Origin: UMGS1840 sp964537245 | Lineage (GTDB): Bacteria; Bacillota; Clostridia; UMGS1840 | Assembly (NCBI GenBank): GCA_964537245.1 | Contig: CAZHZL010000003.1 | Coordinates: 1 to 64,000, forward strand | Direction: 5' to 3' | Length of the DNA stretch: 64,000 nucleotides | Part shown: in pieces, positions 26,009 through 33,727 of the stretch | Position numbering within the stretch: the first letter of the stretch is position 1 | Layout: each line of letters starts with the position of its first letter | Program-made: the position numbers and the translations under genes | Notes under the pieces: model-generated | What the model was told of the DNA's origin: nothing | The model's database searches: none | What the model saw: only the letters and a program-made list of their open reading frames with translations

Positions 26009-26473
26009 TTAATTAAACTTAAAAGCATTTAAGCTTGACTTAATCGAAAATAACGAAGCACTAAGCACATTTATATGCAAAATTACATTCTGATATTCTC
26101 CATCTTTTTCTGCTCTTATAATAAGGTTGTTGCTTCCTGAAGTTAATTTCAGAGGAATAACAAACATCCCCGAAGCGCCTGCAGTTGTGCTGAGCGCAGC
26201 ACCGTTCTCATAATAAAGCTTATAAACAGCGTTTGCAGAATCATAATAATATACATATATCTTTGCGCCTGCTTCGGCAAACCCTGAAACTGAACAGGAC
26301 TTTGAGTATGTCGTGCTGTAAATCTTTTCGGGATTTGTAACGGTTATAAGACTGTTGCTTGTCCCCGAAGCGTCATACATTCCCACAGTTTCGGGAGCTG
26401 CAAAACACAGAGAGGTTATCATTGCAATACACATAATAACTGCAATAAAAGAAACAAATATTCTCTTCTTCAT
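26009..26473 (-). CDS. Secreted protein with Ig-like fold
   Basis: A 154-residue protein with a clear signal peptide (KKR, hydrophobic core to about residue 24, cleavage near CFA-AP). The mature part resembles a bacterial Ig-like module: SCSVSGFAEAGAKIYVYYYD, then SGMFVIPLKLTSGSNNLIIRAEKDGE. The ATG at 26473 has AAAGGAG 8 bases upstream; earlier codons would disrupt the signal peptide. It is the first gene of the yycH-yycI-polA operon, so a link to envelope sensing is possible. No enzyme motif is seen. Confidence 0.75.
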   Translation of the reverse strand: MKKRIFVSFIAVIMCIAMITSLCFAAPETVGMYDASGTSNSLITVTNPEKIYSTTYSKSCSVSGFAEAGAKIYVYYYDSANAVYKLYYENGAALSTTAGASGMFVIPLKLTSGSNNLIIRAEKDGEYQNVILHINVLSASLFSIKSSLNAFKFN

Positions 26474-26532
26474 TATCACCTCTCCTTTCTTTTTTTGACG
26501 CAAAACATCATTTCATCATATTTTCTGTATAC

Positions 26533-26561
26533 ATTATAGCATAAATATTGTTACAAGTCAA
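26533..26561 (-). promoter_or_regulatory. Promoter of the Ig-like/yycHI/polA operon
   Basis: Minus strand TTGACT (26561-26556), 17 bases, TATAAT (26538-26533). Confidence 0.8.
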
Positions 26562-26593
26562 TTACAAAACGCTTACAGTTTATGTTTTTTATA

Positions 26594-27865
26594 TTATTTC
26601 AAAGAATCATAATATTCCGAAAAATCAATAACAGCATTTTCTTTTCTTGATTTTTCAGCCGCGAATACTATAAGATGATTGTCACATGATTCTCTTATTT
26701 CAGGAACTGAATCACCTTTATATTCTCCGTTCAAATATTCATAAAGCGCATTTACGATACCTGTATCTCCGCCGCCGTGACCGCCCGAAATACCGTCTTT
26801 TCCCGACATTGGAATTTCAGTTTTTTCCCTTGTGCCAAAATCAAAAATTTCAATAGGTGCATTATTTTCAGTTCCTGCGTGTATTTCGCCCTCTGTTCCC
26901 ATTATATGTATAAATCTTCCGCCTTCGTTGAATGCGTTCATTGTAAAGGTTACTGTTATATCGTCCTCAAAAAGCATATTCAAGGTCTGGTGGTCAACAA
27001 CATCGTTATCGCATTTATAAACACATTTACCGTACTGTGTGGTTCGGAGTGCATTTTCAACCATTTCATCTGTTGGATAAGCTTCTCTTGTACAGGTTGT
27101 TCTGAACCAGTCGTTTTCCTTATCTTCAAGATAAAGCTTTACAGCATTATAATGGCATGTATCAGCTTTCGGGCATCCTTCTATACAATAATCAGGAGAG
27201 CCCTCAGGAGCATTTTCCTTTCTGAAATAGCTCAGTGTACCAAAGGACTGAATTTTTTTACATTTCTTTCCGATAAGCCACTGCAATATGTCAGCATCAT
27301 GACACGATTTCTGAAGAAGCATACACGAGCTTCTTTCTTCATTTCCCCAGTTACCTCTTACAAAGCTGTGACTCTGGTGAACATTACCCACACATTCTTC
27401 GTGGTTTATGGACATAACCTTTCCTATTCTGCCATCTGAAATAAGCTTTTTGAGAGTTGTGAATAAAGGTGTATATCTGAGAACTGTGCAAACAATTACT
27501 TTTACATTGTTCTTTTCAGCACAAAGTGCAATTTCCTTACATTCTTTCGGAACTGTTGAAACAGGCTTCTCCAAAAGAACATCATATTTTAGCTCACATG
27601 CCTTCAGAACAGGGTCATAATGCTGCTTATCCATTGTAGCAATTATACACACATCAGCTATTTTTCCCAAACTAAAAAGCTCGTTCCAGTCTGAAAAGCA
27701 CATATTTTCGGGGATATTATGTTTTTCTTTAATATATTCCCTTCTGCTCACAATAGGCTCGGCAACTGCCACAACCTGAAATTTTTCCGGAAGGTCCGCC
27801 ATAATATCTGTATATGTCGTTCCTCTGTTTCCGGCACCAATTAAGATTACTTTCAATTTTTTCAT
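26594..27865 (-). CDS. Gfo/Idh/MocA family oxidoreductase
   Basis: A 423-residue NAD(P)-dependent dehydrogenase of sugars or related polyols. The N-terminal Rossmann domain has VILIGAGNRGTTYTD, and the substrate-lysine motif is LLEKPVS near residue 97. The catalytic region is SCMLLQKSCHDADIL with the expected Asp and His. An extra Cys-rich insertion (PDYCIEGCPKADTCHYNA, about 225-242) is known in some family members and may bind metal. It has its own promoter and stands apart from the dehydrogenase operon upstream. The substrate is not predictable. Confidence 0.88.
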   Translation of the reverse strand: MKKLKVILIGAGNRGTTYTDIMADLPEKFQVVAVAEPIVSRREYIKEKHNIPENMCFSDWNELFSLGKIADVCIIATMDKQHYDPVLKACELKYDVLLEKPVSTVPKECKEIALCAEKNNVKVIVCTVLRYTPLFTTLKKLISDGRIGKVMSINHEECVGNVHQSHSFVRGNWGNEERSSCMLLQKSCHDADILQWLIGKKCKKIQSFGTLSYFRKENAPEGSPDYCIEGCPKADTCHYNAVKLYLEDKENDWFRTTCTREAYPTDEMVENALRTTQYGKCVYKCDNDVVDHQTLNMLFEDDITVTFTMNAFNEGGRFIHIMGTEGEIHAGTENNAPIEIFDFGTREKTEIPMSGKDGISGGHGGGDTGIVNALYEYLNGEYKGDSVPEIRESCDNHLIVFAAEKSRKENAVIDFSEYYDSLK

Positions 27866-27911
27866 AGTTCTTCTACCTCTTTAAAAAATAATCTCTCTTT
27901 TTTACGGTTAC

Positions 27912-27940
27912 ATTATACTACTTATTTATATTTTTGTAAA
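27912..27940 (-). promoter_or_regulatory. Promoter of the Gfo/Idh gene
   Basis: Minus strand TTTACA (27940-27935), 17 bases, TATAAT (27917-27912). Confidence 0.75.
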
Positions 27941-27967
27941 GTTTTTTTAATAAGTTTTTTTATTTTT

Positions 27968-29137
27968 TTAAAAACAGCTTTCAAAAACTTCCTTCACTTT
28001 ATCATAATCAAGGTTCAGATATCCTTCGATTTCTCTCGTTTTTCCAAAGGTGCAAAGCTCAGCAAGTCTGTCAACGGAATTTTTATCAATATCAAACTCA
28101 CTGAGTTTTGTCGGCATACCTAAAAATTCAAAATATTCCGCCATTTTTTCAATTCCAGCTACTGACGCTTTTTCATCATCATCCTCATGGATATCCCATA
28201 CATTGCGCGCAAACTGAGCAAATCTTCCGATATTATATTTATAAACATATTTTGCCCACGCTGGATATAACACAGCAAGTCCTGCCCCGTGCGCAATATG
28301 CTCAAATTCTCCGCTAAGAGCATGCTCAAGCTGATGAACGGCAAGATAGCACCCTCTTCCGCTGTCTGTCAAACCGTTATGCGATAAGCTTGAAGCCCAC
28401 ATTGCCGCCGCTCTTGCATCGTAATCACAAGGATTTTCCATAAGCGTTCTTCCCGCATTGATAACAGATTTCAAAAGCCCCTCGGCAATTCTGTCCGTAA
28501 GCTCAAAAGGCGGGCAGTTTGTGAAATATCTTTCCATTGTATGCGCCATTGTATCAACTATACCGCAAGCTGTCTGATATTTGCTTACGCTGTAAGTAAG
28601 CTCAGGATTACATATTGCAAACTTACATCTTATAATTTCGCTGCTGTAACCTCTTTTTATATTAAGCTCTTCATTTGTAATAACGGCTGACTGGCTCATT
28701 TCACTTCCTGCGGCGGAAATGGTAAGAATACAGCCGACAGGAAGCGCTGATGTCGGAGTGTTTTTTCTTGAGGCAATATCCCACACATCAAAATCGTTTA
28801 CAGCTCCCATTGCAGTGTATTTCGAAGAATCGATGGTGCTTCCTCCTCCGACAGCAAGAATCATCTCCACCTTTTCCTTTTTTGCAAGCTTAACAGCTTC
28901 ACGAACAAAAGAAAGTCTCGGATTCGGGTCAACACCCCCGAATTCAACAACCTCAATCCCGTTTTCTGAAAGTGAGTTCATAATCTCATCATAAAGTCCG
29001 ATTTTTTTAATACTTCCCTTTCCGTACTGGAGCATTATTTTTTTATAATCGTAGGATTTGATAATTTCACCCACATTTTTATGTGTATCCTTTCCGAAAT
29101 ACACCTTTGTAGGAGTATAATACATAAAATTATTCAT
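27968..29137 (-). CDS. Iron-containing alcohol dehydrogenase (butanol dehydrogenase type)
   Basis: A 389-residue group III alcohol dehydrogenase that reduces aldehydes with NAD(P)H. The nucleotide site is ILAVGGGSTIDSSKY. The metal ligands appear as Asp in GIVDTMAHTMERY, His in VHQLEHALSG and His in AHGAGLAVLYPAW. The start FMYYTPTKVYFGKDT is typical of the BdhA/YqhD branch. It lies 1 base after the zinc-ribbon membrane protein gene, so they are cotranscribed. Confidence 0.92.
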   Translation of the reverse strand: MNNFMYYTPTKVYFGKDTHKNVGEIIKSYDYKKIMLQYGKGSIKKIGLYDEIMNSLSENGIEVVEFGGVDPNPRLSFVREAVKLAKKEKVEMILAVGGGSTIDSSKYTAMGAVNDFDVWDIASRKNTPTSALPVGCILTISAAGSEMSQSAVITNEELNIKRGYSSEIIRCKFAICNPELTYSVSKYQTACGIVDTMAHTMERYFTNCPPFELTDRIAEGLLKSVINAGRTLMENPCDYDARAAAMWASSLSHNGLTDSGRGCYLAVHQLEHALSGEFEHIAHGAGLAVLYPAWAKYVYKYNIGRFAQFARNVWDIHEDDDEKASVAGIEKMAEYFEFLGMPTKLSEFDIDKNSVDRLAELCTFGKTREIEGYLNLDYDKVKEVFESCF

Positions 29138-29138
29138 A

Positions 29139-29504
29139 TTATTTATTTCCTTTCTTCTGTTTTGGCTTTTCTTTCTTTTCGTTCAGCAATCTTTTGCACA
29201 TTGTTTTTTCTTTACATTCCGGACATCTGAGATGTCTTTTCGAAGGTGTATGAGTAGCAAAAATATACGAAATCAATGACGGCTTGAAAACCTTTCCGCA
29301 ATTTTTACATTCATAAGCTCCTGTGCTGAAATCTGCTATTACGGATATAACAAGCGCCCCCAAAAAATTTAAAACTGCAAGAATTATAAGAATATTCCTG
29401 TCGTTTATTGTAAGATAATCTTTTACATAAATGCACATTGCCATAAGCGCAATTGATAATAAAAGATACAGTATTGACATAAATATTTTAAATATTCCTC
29501 TCAT
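29139..29504 (-). CDS. Small membrane protein with zinc ribbon
   Basis: A 121-residue protein with two N-terminal membrane segments (about residues 8-26 and 38-58) followed by a cytoplasmic treble-clef-like zinc site, CKNCGKVF (Cys66, Cys69) and LRCPECKEKTMCKR, and a Lys-rich tail. I do not recognise a named family. It is sandwiched between the AlkD-like gene (3 bases upstream) and the alcohol dehydrogenase gene. Confidence 0.7.
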   Translation of the reverse strand: MRGIFKIFMSILYLLLSIALMAMCIYVKDYLTINDRNILIILAVLNFLGALVISVIADFSTGAYECKNCGKVFKPSLISYIFATHTPSKRHLRCPECKEKTMCKRLLNEKKEKPKQKKGNK

Positions 29505-29507
29505 GGT

Positions 29508-30200
29508 TTATACCTCAACCTTTTTTATTTTTAATGTTTTCAGATAAGCTTTTTTCTCATCGGAAACCCGATAGCTTTCGCATGCCTTTACAATAGCTTT
29601 ATTGTGTACCCATGTATCAAGCTTTTTATTTTCTATATACAAAACAGTTTTTTCGTACTGCTTGGCTAACGCCGTCGCAAAATACCACGCCTGCATCATT
29701 TTAACATAATATTCCGAAGCTTTCACATTGCAAACCAATAAAAGATATTCTTCCTTAAAATTCCCGTCAAGATAAAAATTCATAAGCATTTTTATTCCAA
29801 AGCGTATTGTATATGTGTGCGAAGATGATATCCATCTTTTTATATCAATAAGAAGCCTGTCCGGATATTTTTTCAGAATTTTCGGAGTCATCATATCACA
29901 GGTCGCCCAATTATCCACATACGGCAAAAAACGGTTTAATTCGTCTATACAATTGTCATAATCTTTTATTTTTTCTATAAGAAATCCGTGAAGATTATCC
30001 TCCTCATAATATTTGTGAGGTAAAATTTTCAAAAAATCTTCCGCCTGAGGAGTTTTATCTATTTCTTTTGCATATTTTCTCAAATCAGGTATGCGCACAC
30101 CGATTATTTTATCGGTGTTCACAGTAGGCATAAGCTTGGAATGAAAATTTTTATATTTCTCGTCTTTAAGAGAAAACAAGCTTTTTTCTATGCTGTTCAC
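29508..30200 (-). CDS. DNA alkylation repair protein (AlkD-like HEAT repeat glycosylase)
   Basis: A 230-residue alpha-helical protein of the AlkC/AlkD superfamily, which removes bulky or cationic alkylated bases without base flipping. Family blocks are IGVRIPDLRKYAKE, YYEEDNLHGFLI, VDNWATCDMMTP with the key Trp and Asp, and YYVKMMQAWYFATA. The start is GTG 30200, 5 bases after GGAGGGG. It is the first gene of a three-gene operon behind a clear promoter. Confidence 0.88.
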   Translation of the reverse strand: MNSIEKSLFSLKDEKYKNFHSKLMPTVNTDKIIGVRIPDLRKYAKEIDKTPQAEDFLKILPHKYYEEDNLHGFLIEKIKDYDNCIDELNRFLPYVDNWATCDMMTPKILKKYPDRLLIDIKRWISSSHTYTIRFGIKMLMNFYLDGNFKEEYLLLVCNVKASEYYVKMMQAWYFATALAKQYEKTVLYIENKKLDTWVHNKAIVKACESYRVSDEKKAYLKTLKIKKVEV

Positions 30201-30226
30201 TATATCCCCTCCAAATCCTTTATTCT

Positions 30227-30255
30227 ATTATACACGCTAAACAATAAAAAGTCAA
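30227..30255 (-). promoter_or_regulatory. Promoter of the AlkD-like operon
   Basis: Minus strand TTGACT (30255-30250), 17 bases, TATAAT (30232-30227). Confidence 0.85.
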
Positions 30256-30260
30256 CCACC

Positions 30261-30297
30261 AAAAAACAGCAGAAAAATCAATTCTTCTGCTGTTTAA
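30261..30297 (-). terminator. Terminator after the PsiE-like gene
   Basis: AAACAGCAGAA and TTCTGCTGTTT form an 11-bp stem. On the minus strand it is followed by a T-rich run. Confidence 0.88.
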
Positions 30298-30317
30298 AAA
30301 ATCAAAATAATTCTATT

Positions 30318-30770
30318 TTAAAATTTCAAAACCTCGCTGTGTGTTTCAGCTTCGTCGTCTATTTCTACGAGACCGTCAGGAGTTTCAACCATATCGTGAC
30401 GGTTGAGCAAAAATCTTCTGATACCAAAAAGTACCGCTATTGCAAAAACTGTTACGAGGTTTTCAAGCGGTGCGGCATGTCCGACAATAAGCTGACGCGC
30501 AAGCGCAAACGCAAGAACTTCAATTATCGTTTCAGGAGTATGCTTACAAAGCATTTTTATAAGTTCTGCGCCAATTGCAAGTATAATGGCATCGTCCAAA
30601 ATTTTCACCAATGAATCAACGCCTTCAGAATAGGCCGATACACTTACCATATCAACAACTAAACGCACTGCAAGAATTAAAATTGCAATACCGACTATCA
30701 CCGATATAAAAAGTTCAAAAATATAACTCAGTTCGAACATTTTGTCCTGAAGCTTTTTTCTCATTTTCAT
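30318..30770 (-). CDS. PsiE-like membrane protein
   Basis: A 150-residue membrane protein with about four hydrophobic segments (residues about 14-40, 55-72, 80-98 and 103-118) and an acidic tail. The pattern DDAIILAIGAELIKMLCKHTPETIIEVLAFALARQ followed by a short final helix resembles the PsiE phosphate-starvation family, whose function is not known. The match is moderate. It is monocistronic. A promoter candidate (TTGCTA-N17-TAAAAT, about 30800-30835) lies upstream. Confidence 0.6.
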   Translation of the reverse strand: MKMRKKLQDKMFELSYIFELFISVIVGIAILILAVRLVVDMVSVSAYSEGVDSLVKILDDAIILAIGAELIKMLCKHTPETIIEVLAFALARQLIVGHAAPLENLVTVFAIAVLFGIRRFLLNRHDMVETPDGLVEIDDEAETHSEVLKF

Positions 30771-30886
30771 AAAACCCGTCCTTTCGGTTGTTATATTTTT
30801 ATTTTAACATAAATTTTTCCATTTAGCAAGCATTTTGTCGTATTTTGTTTAATTAATAAAAAATTATATAAAAACAGTCTCACAGA

Positions 30887-30915
30887 TTGACATTTTTCAA
30901 AAAAAAGTTTATAAT
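30887..30915 (+). promoter_or_regulatory. Consensus sigma-A promoter of recD2-pth-mfd
   Basis: TTGACA (30887-30892), 17 bases, TATAAT (30910-30915), 35 bases before the proposed TTG start. Confidence 0.88.
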
Positions 30916-30949
30916 AAATTTGTATGCTTAAAAAAAGGTGGTGATACGC

Positions 30950-33145
30950 TTGGAAGAAAGAACAGATAAAAGCTTGGAGTGCTTGGAAGGAACTGTTGAG
31001 GAGATTGTTTACTACAACAGCGACAACGGTTATGCCGTTATTTATCTTGATGTTTTAGGAGAATATATAAGTATAGCGGGAAATCTGCCTTTTATTTCAG
31101 AAGGTGAAGGCGTATCAATCCACGGAAGCTGGTATGACCACCCAAAATACGGCAGACAGCTTAACGCAGTTTACTATGAGCCGAAAATAGTACATAACGC
31201 ACAGGGGGCATATAAATATTTAAGCGGCGGAATAATAAAGGGGATCGGACCCATTACCGCCAAAAAAATAGTTGAAAAATTCGGTGACGAAACCTTTTAT
31301 GTTATCGAAAGAGATTATGACAAGCTTATAAAAGTAAACGGTATCACGCCTAAAAAAGCAAGGGCAATCCACGAAGAATATATGAAAAAAATTGAGTTTC
31401 AGAATGTCGTTACCTTTTTCAATCAATATGAGGTATCGCCTGCCGTTTCCGTAAGAGTTTATAATACCTTTGGAAATATGGCGCTCGCTCTTTGTAAAAA
31501 AAATCCGTATATAATATGCGAAAGAGTTGAAAGAGTAGGCTTTCCGACAGCTGATAAGCTCGCAAAAAAAATGGGTTTTGAAAACGATTGTCCCGAAAGA
31601 ATCAACGCAGGTGTAATTTATACGCTTAACAATGCCGCTATGAACGGGCACACCTGTCTGCCACAGGATATTCTTATTAAAAATACTGCTGTAACGCTTA
31701 ATATAGGCGAAAAAAATGCAGAAAATCAGATTTTAAAAATGGTTGCAGATAAAAGGCTTGTTCTAAGGTGTATAAACGAAATCACTTACATTACGCTTCC
31801 TATGTATTATGAAGCGGAAAGCTACATCGCAATGCGTATCGAAGCCTTAAAAAAAGTTAAGGTTGACGATTTATCAAAAAAAATCCATTTATCTGATGTT
31901 TGCGAAATTGAGCTTGCAGAAAATCAGAGTAAAGCAGTCACAGAAGCACTCAAAAACAATCTTCTTATAATAACAGGCGGACCGGGAACAGGAAAAACGA
32001 CAGTTATTAAAACGATTATAGCTTCATTTGAAAAGCTCGGGAAAAAAGTTATCCTTGCAGCACCTACCGGAAGAGCGGCAAAAAGGATTTCAGAGCTTAC
32101 AGGAAAAAACGCCAAAACAATCCACAGACTTCTTGAACTCTGTTACCATAAAAATCAAAAGCCTGAATTTGAAAGAAACGCACAAAATCCGCTTATATGC
32201 GATGTTGTGATAGTTGATGAAATGTCTATGACGGATACGCTTTTATTTCAGGCGCTTTTATGCGCATTAAAAGAAAGGACCCGTCTTATAATGGTTGGAG
32301 ACTGCGACCAGCTTCCGCCTGTCGGTGCAGGTAATGTGCTTAAAGACCTTATCAGTTCAAAGGTTATAAAACGAATTACCTTTGATGAAATTTTCCGACA
32401 GAATGAAAATTCACAAATTGTAACAAACGCACACCTTATATTAAAAGGTGAAGCGCCCGAATATAACAAAAAAAATTCAGACTTCTTTTTTGTGCAGTCC
32501 TTTGAAACAGAAAAAACACAAAAAAGCATAAATGAACTGCTTACAGAAAGGCTTCCGAAGTTTCTTAACACAACGCCCGATAAAATACAAGTGCTTACAC
32601 CTATGAGAAAAACCACTCTCGGAAGTGTTGAGCTTAACAAATCAATTAAAAATGTCTTAAATCCCGTTAAAAAAGGAGATATAACAAAAAGCGCTAACGG
32701 CTATGTTTTTTCTGTGGGTGACAGAGTTATGCAGACGAAAAACGATTATGACATAACCTGGAAAAGCCCTTACGACGCAGGCGAAGGCATATACAACGGT
32801 GATATGGGAGTTGTAACTGCCATAAACATAAAAAATTCAACAATGACAATAATTTTTGACGATGATAAAGAGGTTGAGTACGAATTTTCAAGGCTTGACA
32901 ATTTAGAGCTTTCATACGCAATCACCGTTCATAAAAGTCAAGGAAGCGAATTTGACGCGGTAATCATACCGCTTTTATACGGCTATGAACAGCTTATGAG
33001 CAGAAATCTGCTTTATACGGCCGTTACAAGAGCAAAAAAATTCGTCTGCATTGTAGGAACTAAAACCTGCGTTGAAAAAATGATTGCAAACGATATTGAA
33101 TTTAAACGGTATACACTTTTAAAAGAATTTTTTACAGAAGATTAG
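30950..33145 (+). CDS. recD2: RecD2-like ATP-dependent DNA helicase
   Basis: A 731-residue superfamily 1B helicase unwinding DNA 5' to 3', of the RecD2 type that works without RecBC. The N-terminal part holds an OB-like region and helix-hairpin-helix segments (GIIKGIGPITAKKIVEKFG, KVNGITPKKARAI). The motor has Walker A GGPGTGKTTVIKTI, DEMSMTD, VGDCDQLPPVGAGN, an RQN-type motif and the C-terminal SYAITVHKSQGSEFD and RNLLYTAVTRAKK. GTG codons at 30938 and 30941 overlap the AAGGTGG box. The TTG at 30950, 8 bases further on, is preferred. It opens an operon with pth and mfd. Confidence 0.93.
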   Translation: MEERTDKSLECLEGTVEEIVYYNSDNGYAVIYLDVLGEYISIAGNLPFISEGEGVSIHGSWYDHPKYGRQLNAVYYEPKIVHNAQGAYKYLSGGIIKGIGPITAKKIVEKFGDETFYVIERDYDKLIKVNGITPKKARAIHEEYMKKIEFQNVVTFFNQYEVSPAVSVRVYNTFGNMALALCKKNPYIICERVERVGFPTADKLAKKMGFENDCPERINAGVIYTLNNAAMNGHTCLPQDILIKNTAVTLNIGEKNAENQILKMVADKRLVLRCINEITYITLPMYYEAESYIAMRIEALKKVKVDDLSKKIHLSDVCEIELAENQSKAVTEALKNNLLIITGGPGTGKTTVIKTIIASFEKLGKKVILAAPTGRAAKRISELTGKNAKTIHRLLELCYHKNQKPEFERNAQNPLICDVVIVDEMSMTDTLLFQALLCALKERTRLIMVGDCDQLPPVGAGNVLKDLISSKVIKRITFDEIFRQNENSQIVTNAHLILKGEAPEYNKKNSDFFFVQSFETEKTQKSINELLTERLPKFLNTTPDKIQVLTPMRKTTLGSVELNKSIKNVLNPVKKGDITKSANGYVFSVGDRVMQTKNDYDITWKSPYDAGEGIYNGDMGVVTAINIKNSTMTIIFDDDKEVEYEFSRLDNLELSYAITVHKSQGSEFDAVIIPLLYGYEQLMSRNLLYTAVTRAKKFVCIVGTKTCVEKMIANDIEFKRYTLLKEFFTED

Positions 33146-33156
33146 GAGAATAAACA

Positions 33157-33717
33157 ATGTATTTAATAGTAGGGCTCGGCAATCCGGGCAAAAAATATGA
33201 ATTTACCAGACACAACACAGGATTTTTATTCCTTGATTTTCTGGCGGCGTCATATAATATAAAAATAAACAAAATTAAATTCAAGGGACTTGTGGGAGAA
33301 GGAAAAATCGAAAACGAAAGGGTTATCCTTTTAAAGCCGTCTACATTTATGAATTTAAGCGGAGAAAGTGTAAGAGAAGCAATGGACTTCTATAAACTGA
33401 CGACAGATGATATAATAGTAATATATGACGATATTTCACTTCCACTGGGCAAACTGAGAATAAGAGAAAAAGGCAGCGCAGGCGGTCACAACGGAATTAA
33501 AAACATTATTCTGCACACCAAAAGCGAGGAATTTAAGAGAATACGCGTTGGAATTGAAGATATAAACCGAAAAGAAAAGGAACCTGCCGATTTTGTTTTG
33601 AAGGCTTACTCAAAGGCTGAATTAAAAGACCTGGGTGCTGCAGTTGACAACGGAGTTGAAGCACTTAAGCTTATTATAAAAGGCGATATATTAAAGGCTA
33701 TGAACTTATATAACTAA
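33157..33717 (+). CDS. pth: Peptidyl-tRNA hydrolase
   Basis: Pth frees tRNA from peptidyl-tRNA dropped by ribosomes. The 186-residue protein has VGLGNPGKKYEFTRHNTGF with the catalytic His, KPSTFMNLSG, VIYDDISLPLGKLRIREKGSAGGHNG with the catalytic Asp, and RIRVGIED. It lies 11 bases after recD2 and 10 before mfd. The pth-mfd order is the common Firmicutes arrangement. Confidence 0.97.
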   Translation: MYLIVGLGNPGKKYEFTRHNTGFLFLDFLAASYNIKINKIKFKGLVGEGKIENERVILLKPSTFMNLSGESVREAMDFYKLTTDDIIVIYDDISLPLGKLRIREKGSAGGHNGIKNIILHTKSEEFKRIRVGIEDINRKEKEPADFVLKAYSKAELKDLGAAVDNGVEALKLIIKGDILKAMNLYN

Positions 33718-33727
33718 GGATAAGAAT

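Noticed and set aside
26777..27439. 220-residue plus-strand open frame
   Set aside because: It lies opposite the Gfo/Idh gene, which has clear family motifs. The plus frame has no motif or ribosome binding site.
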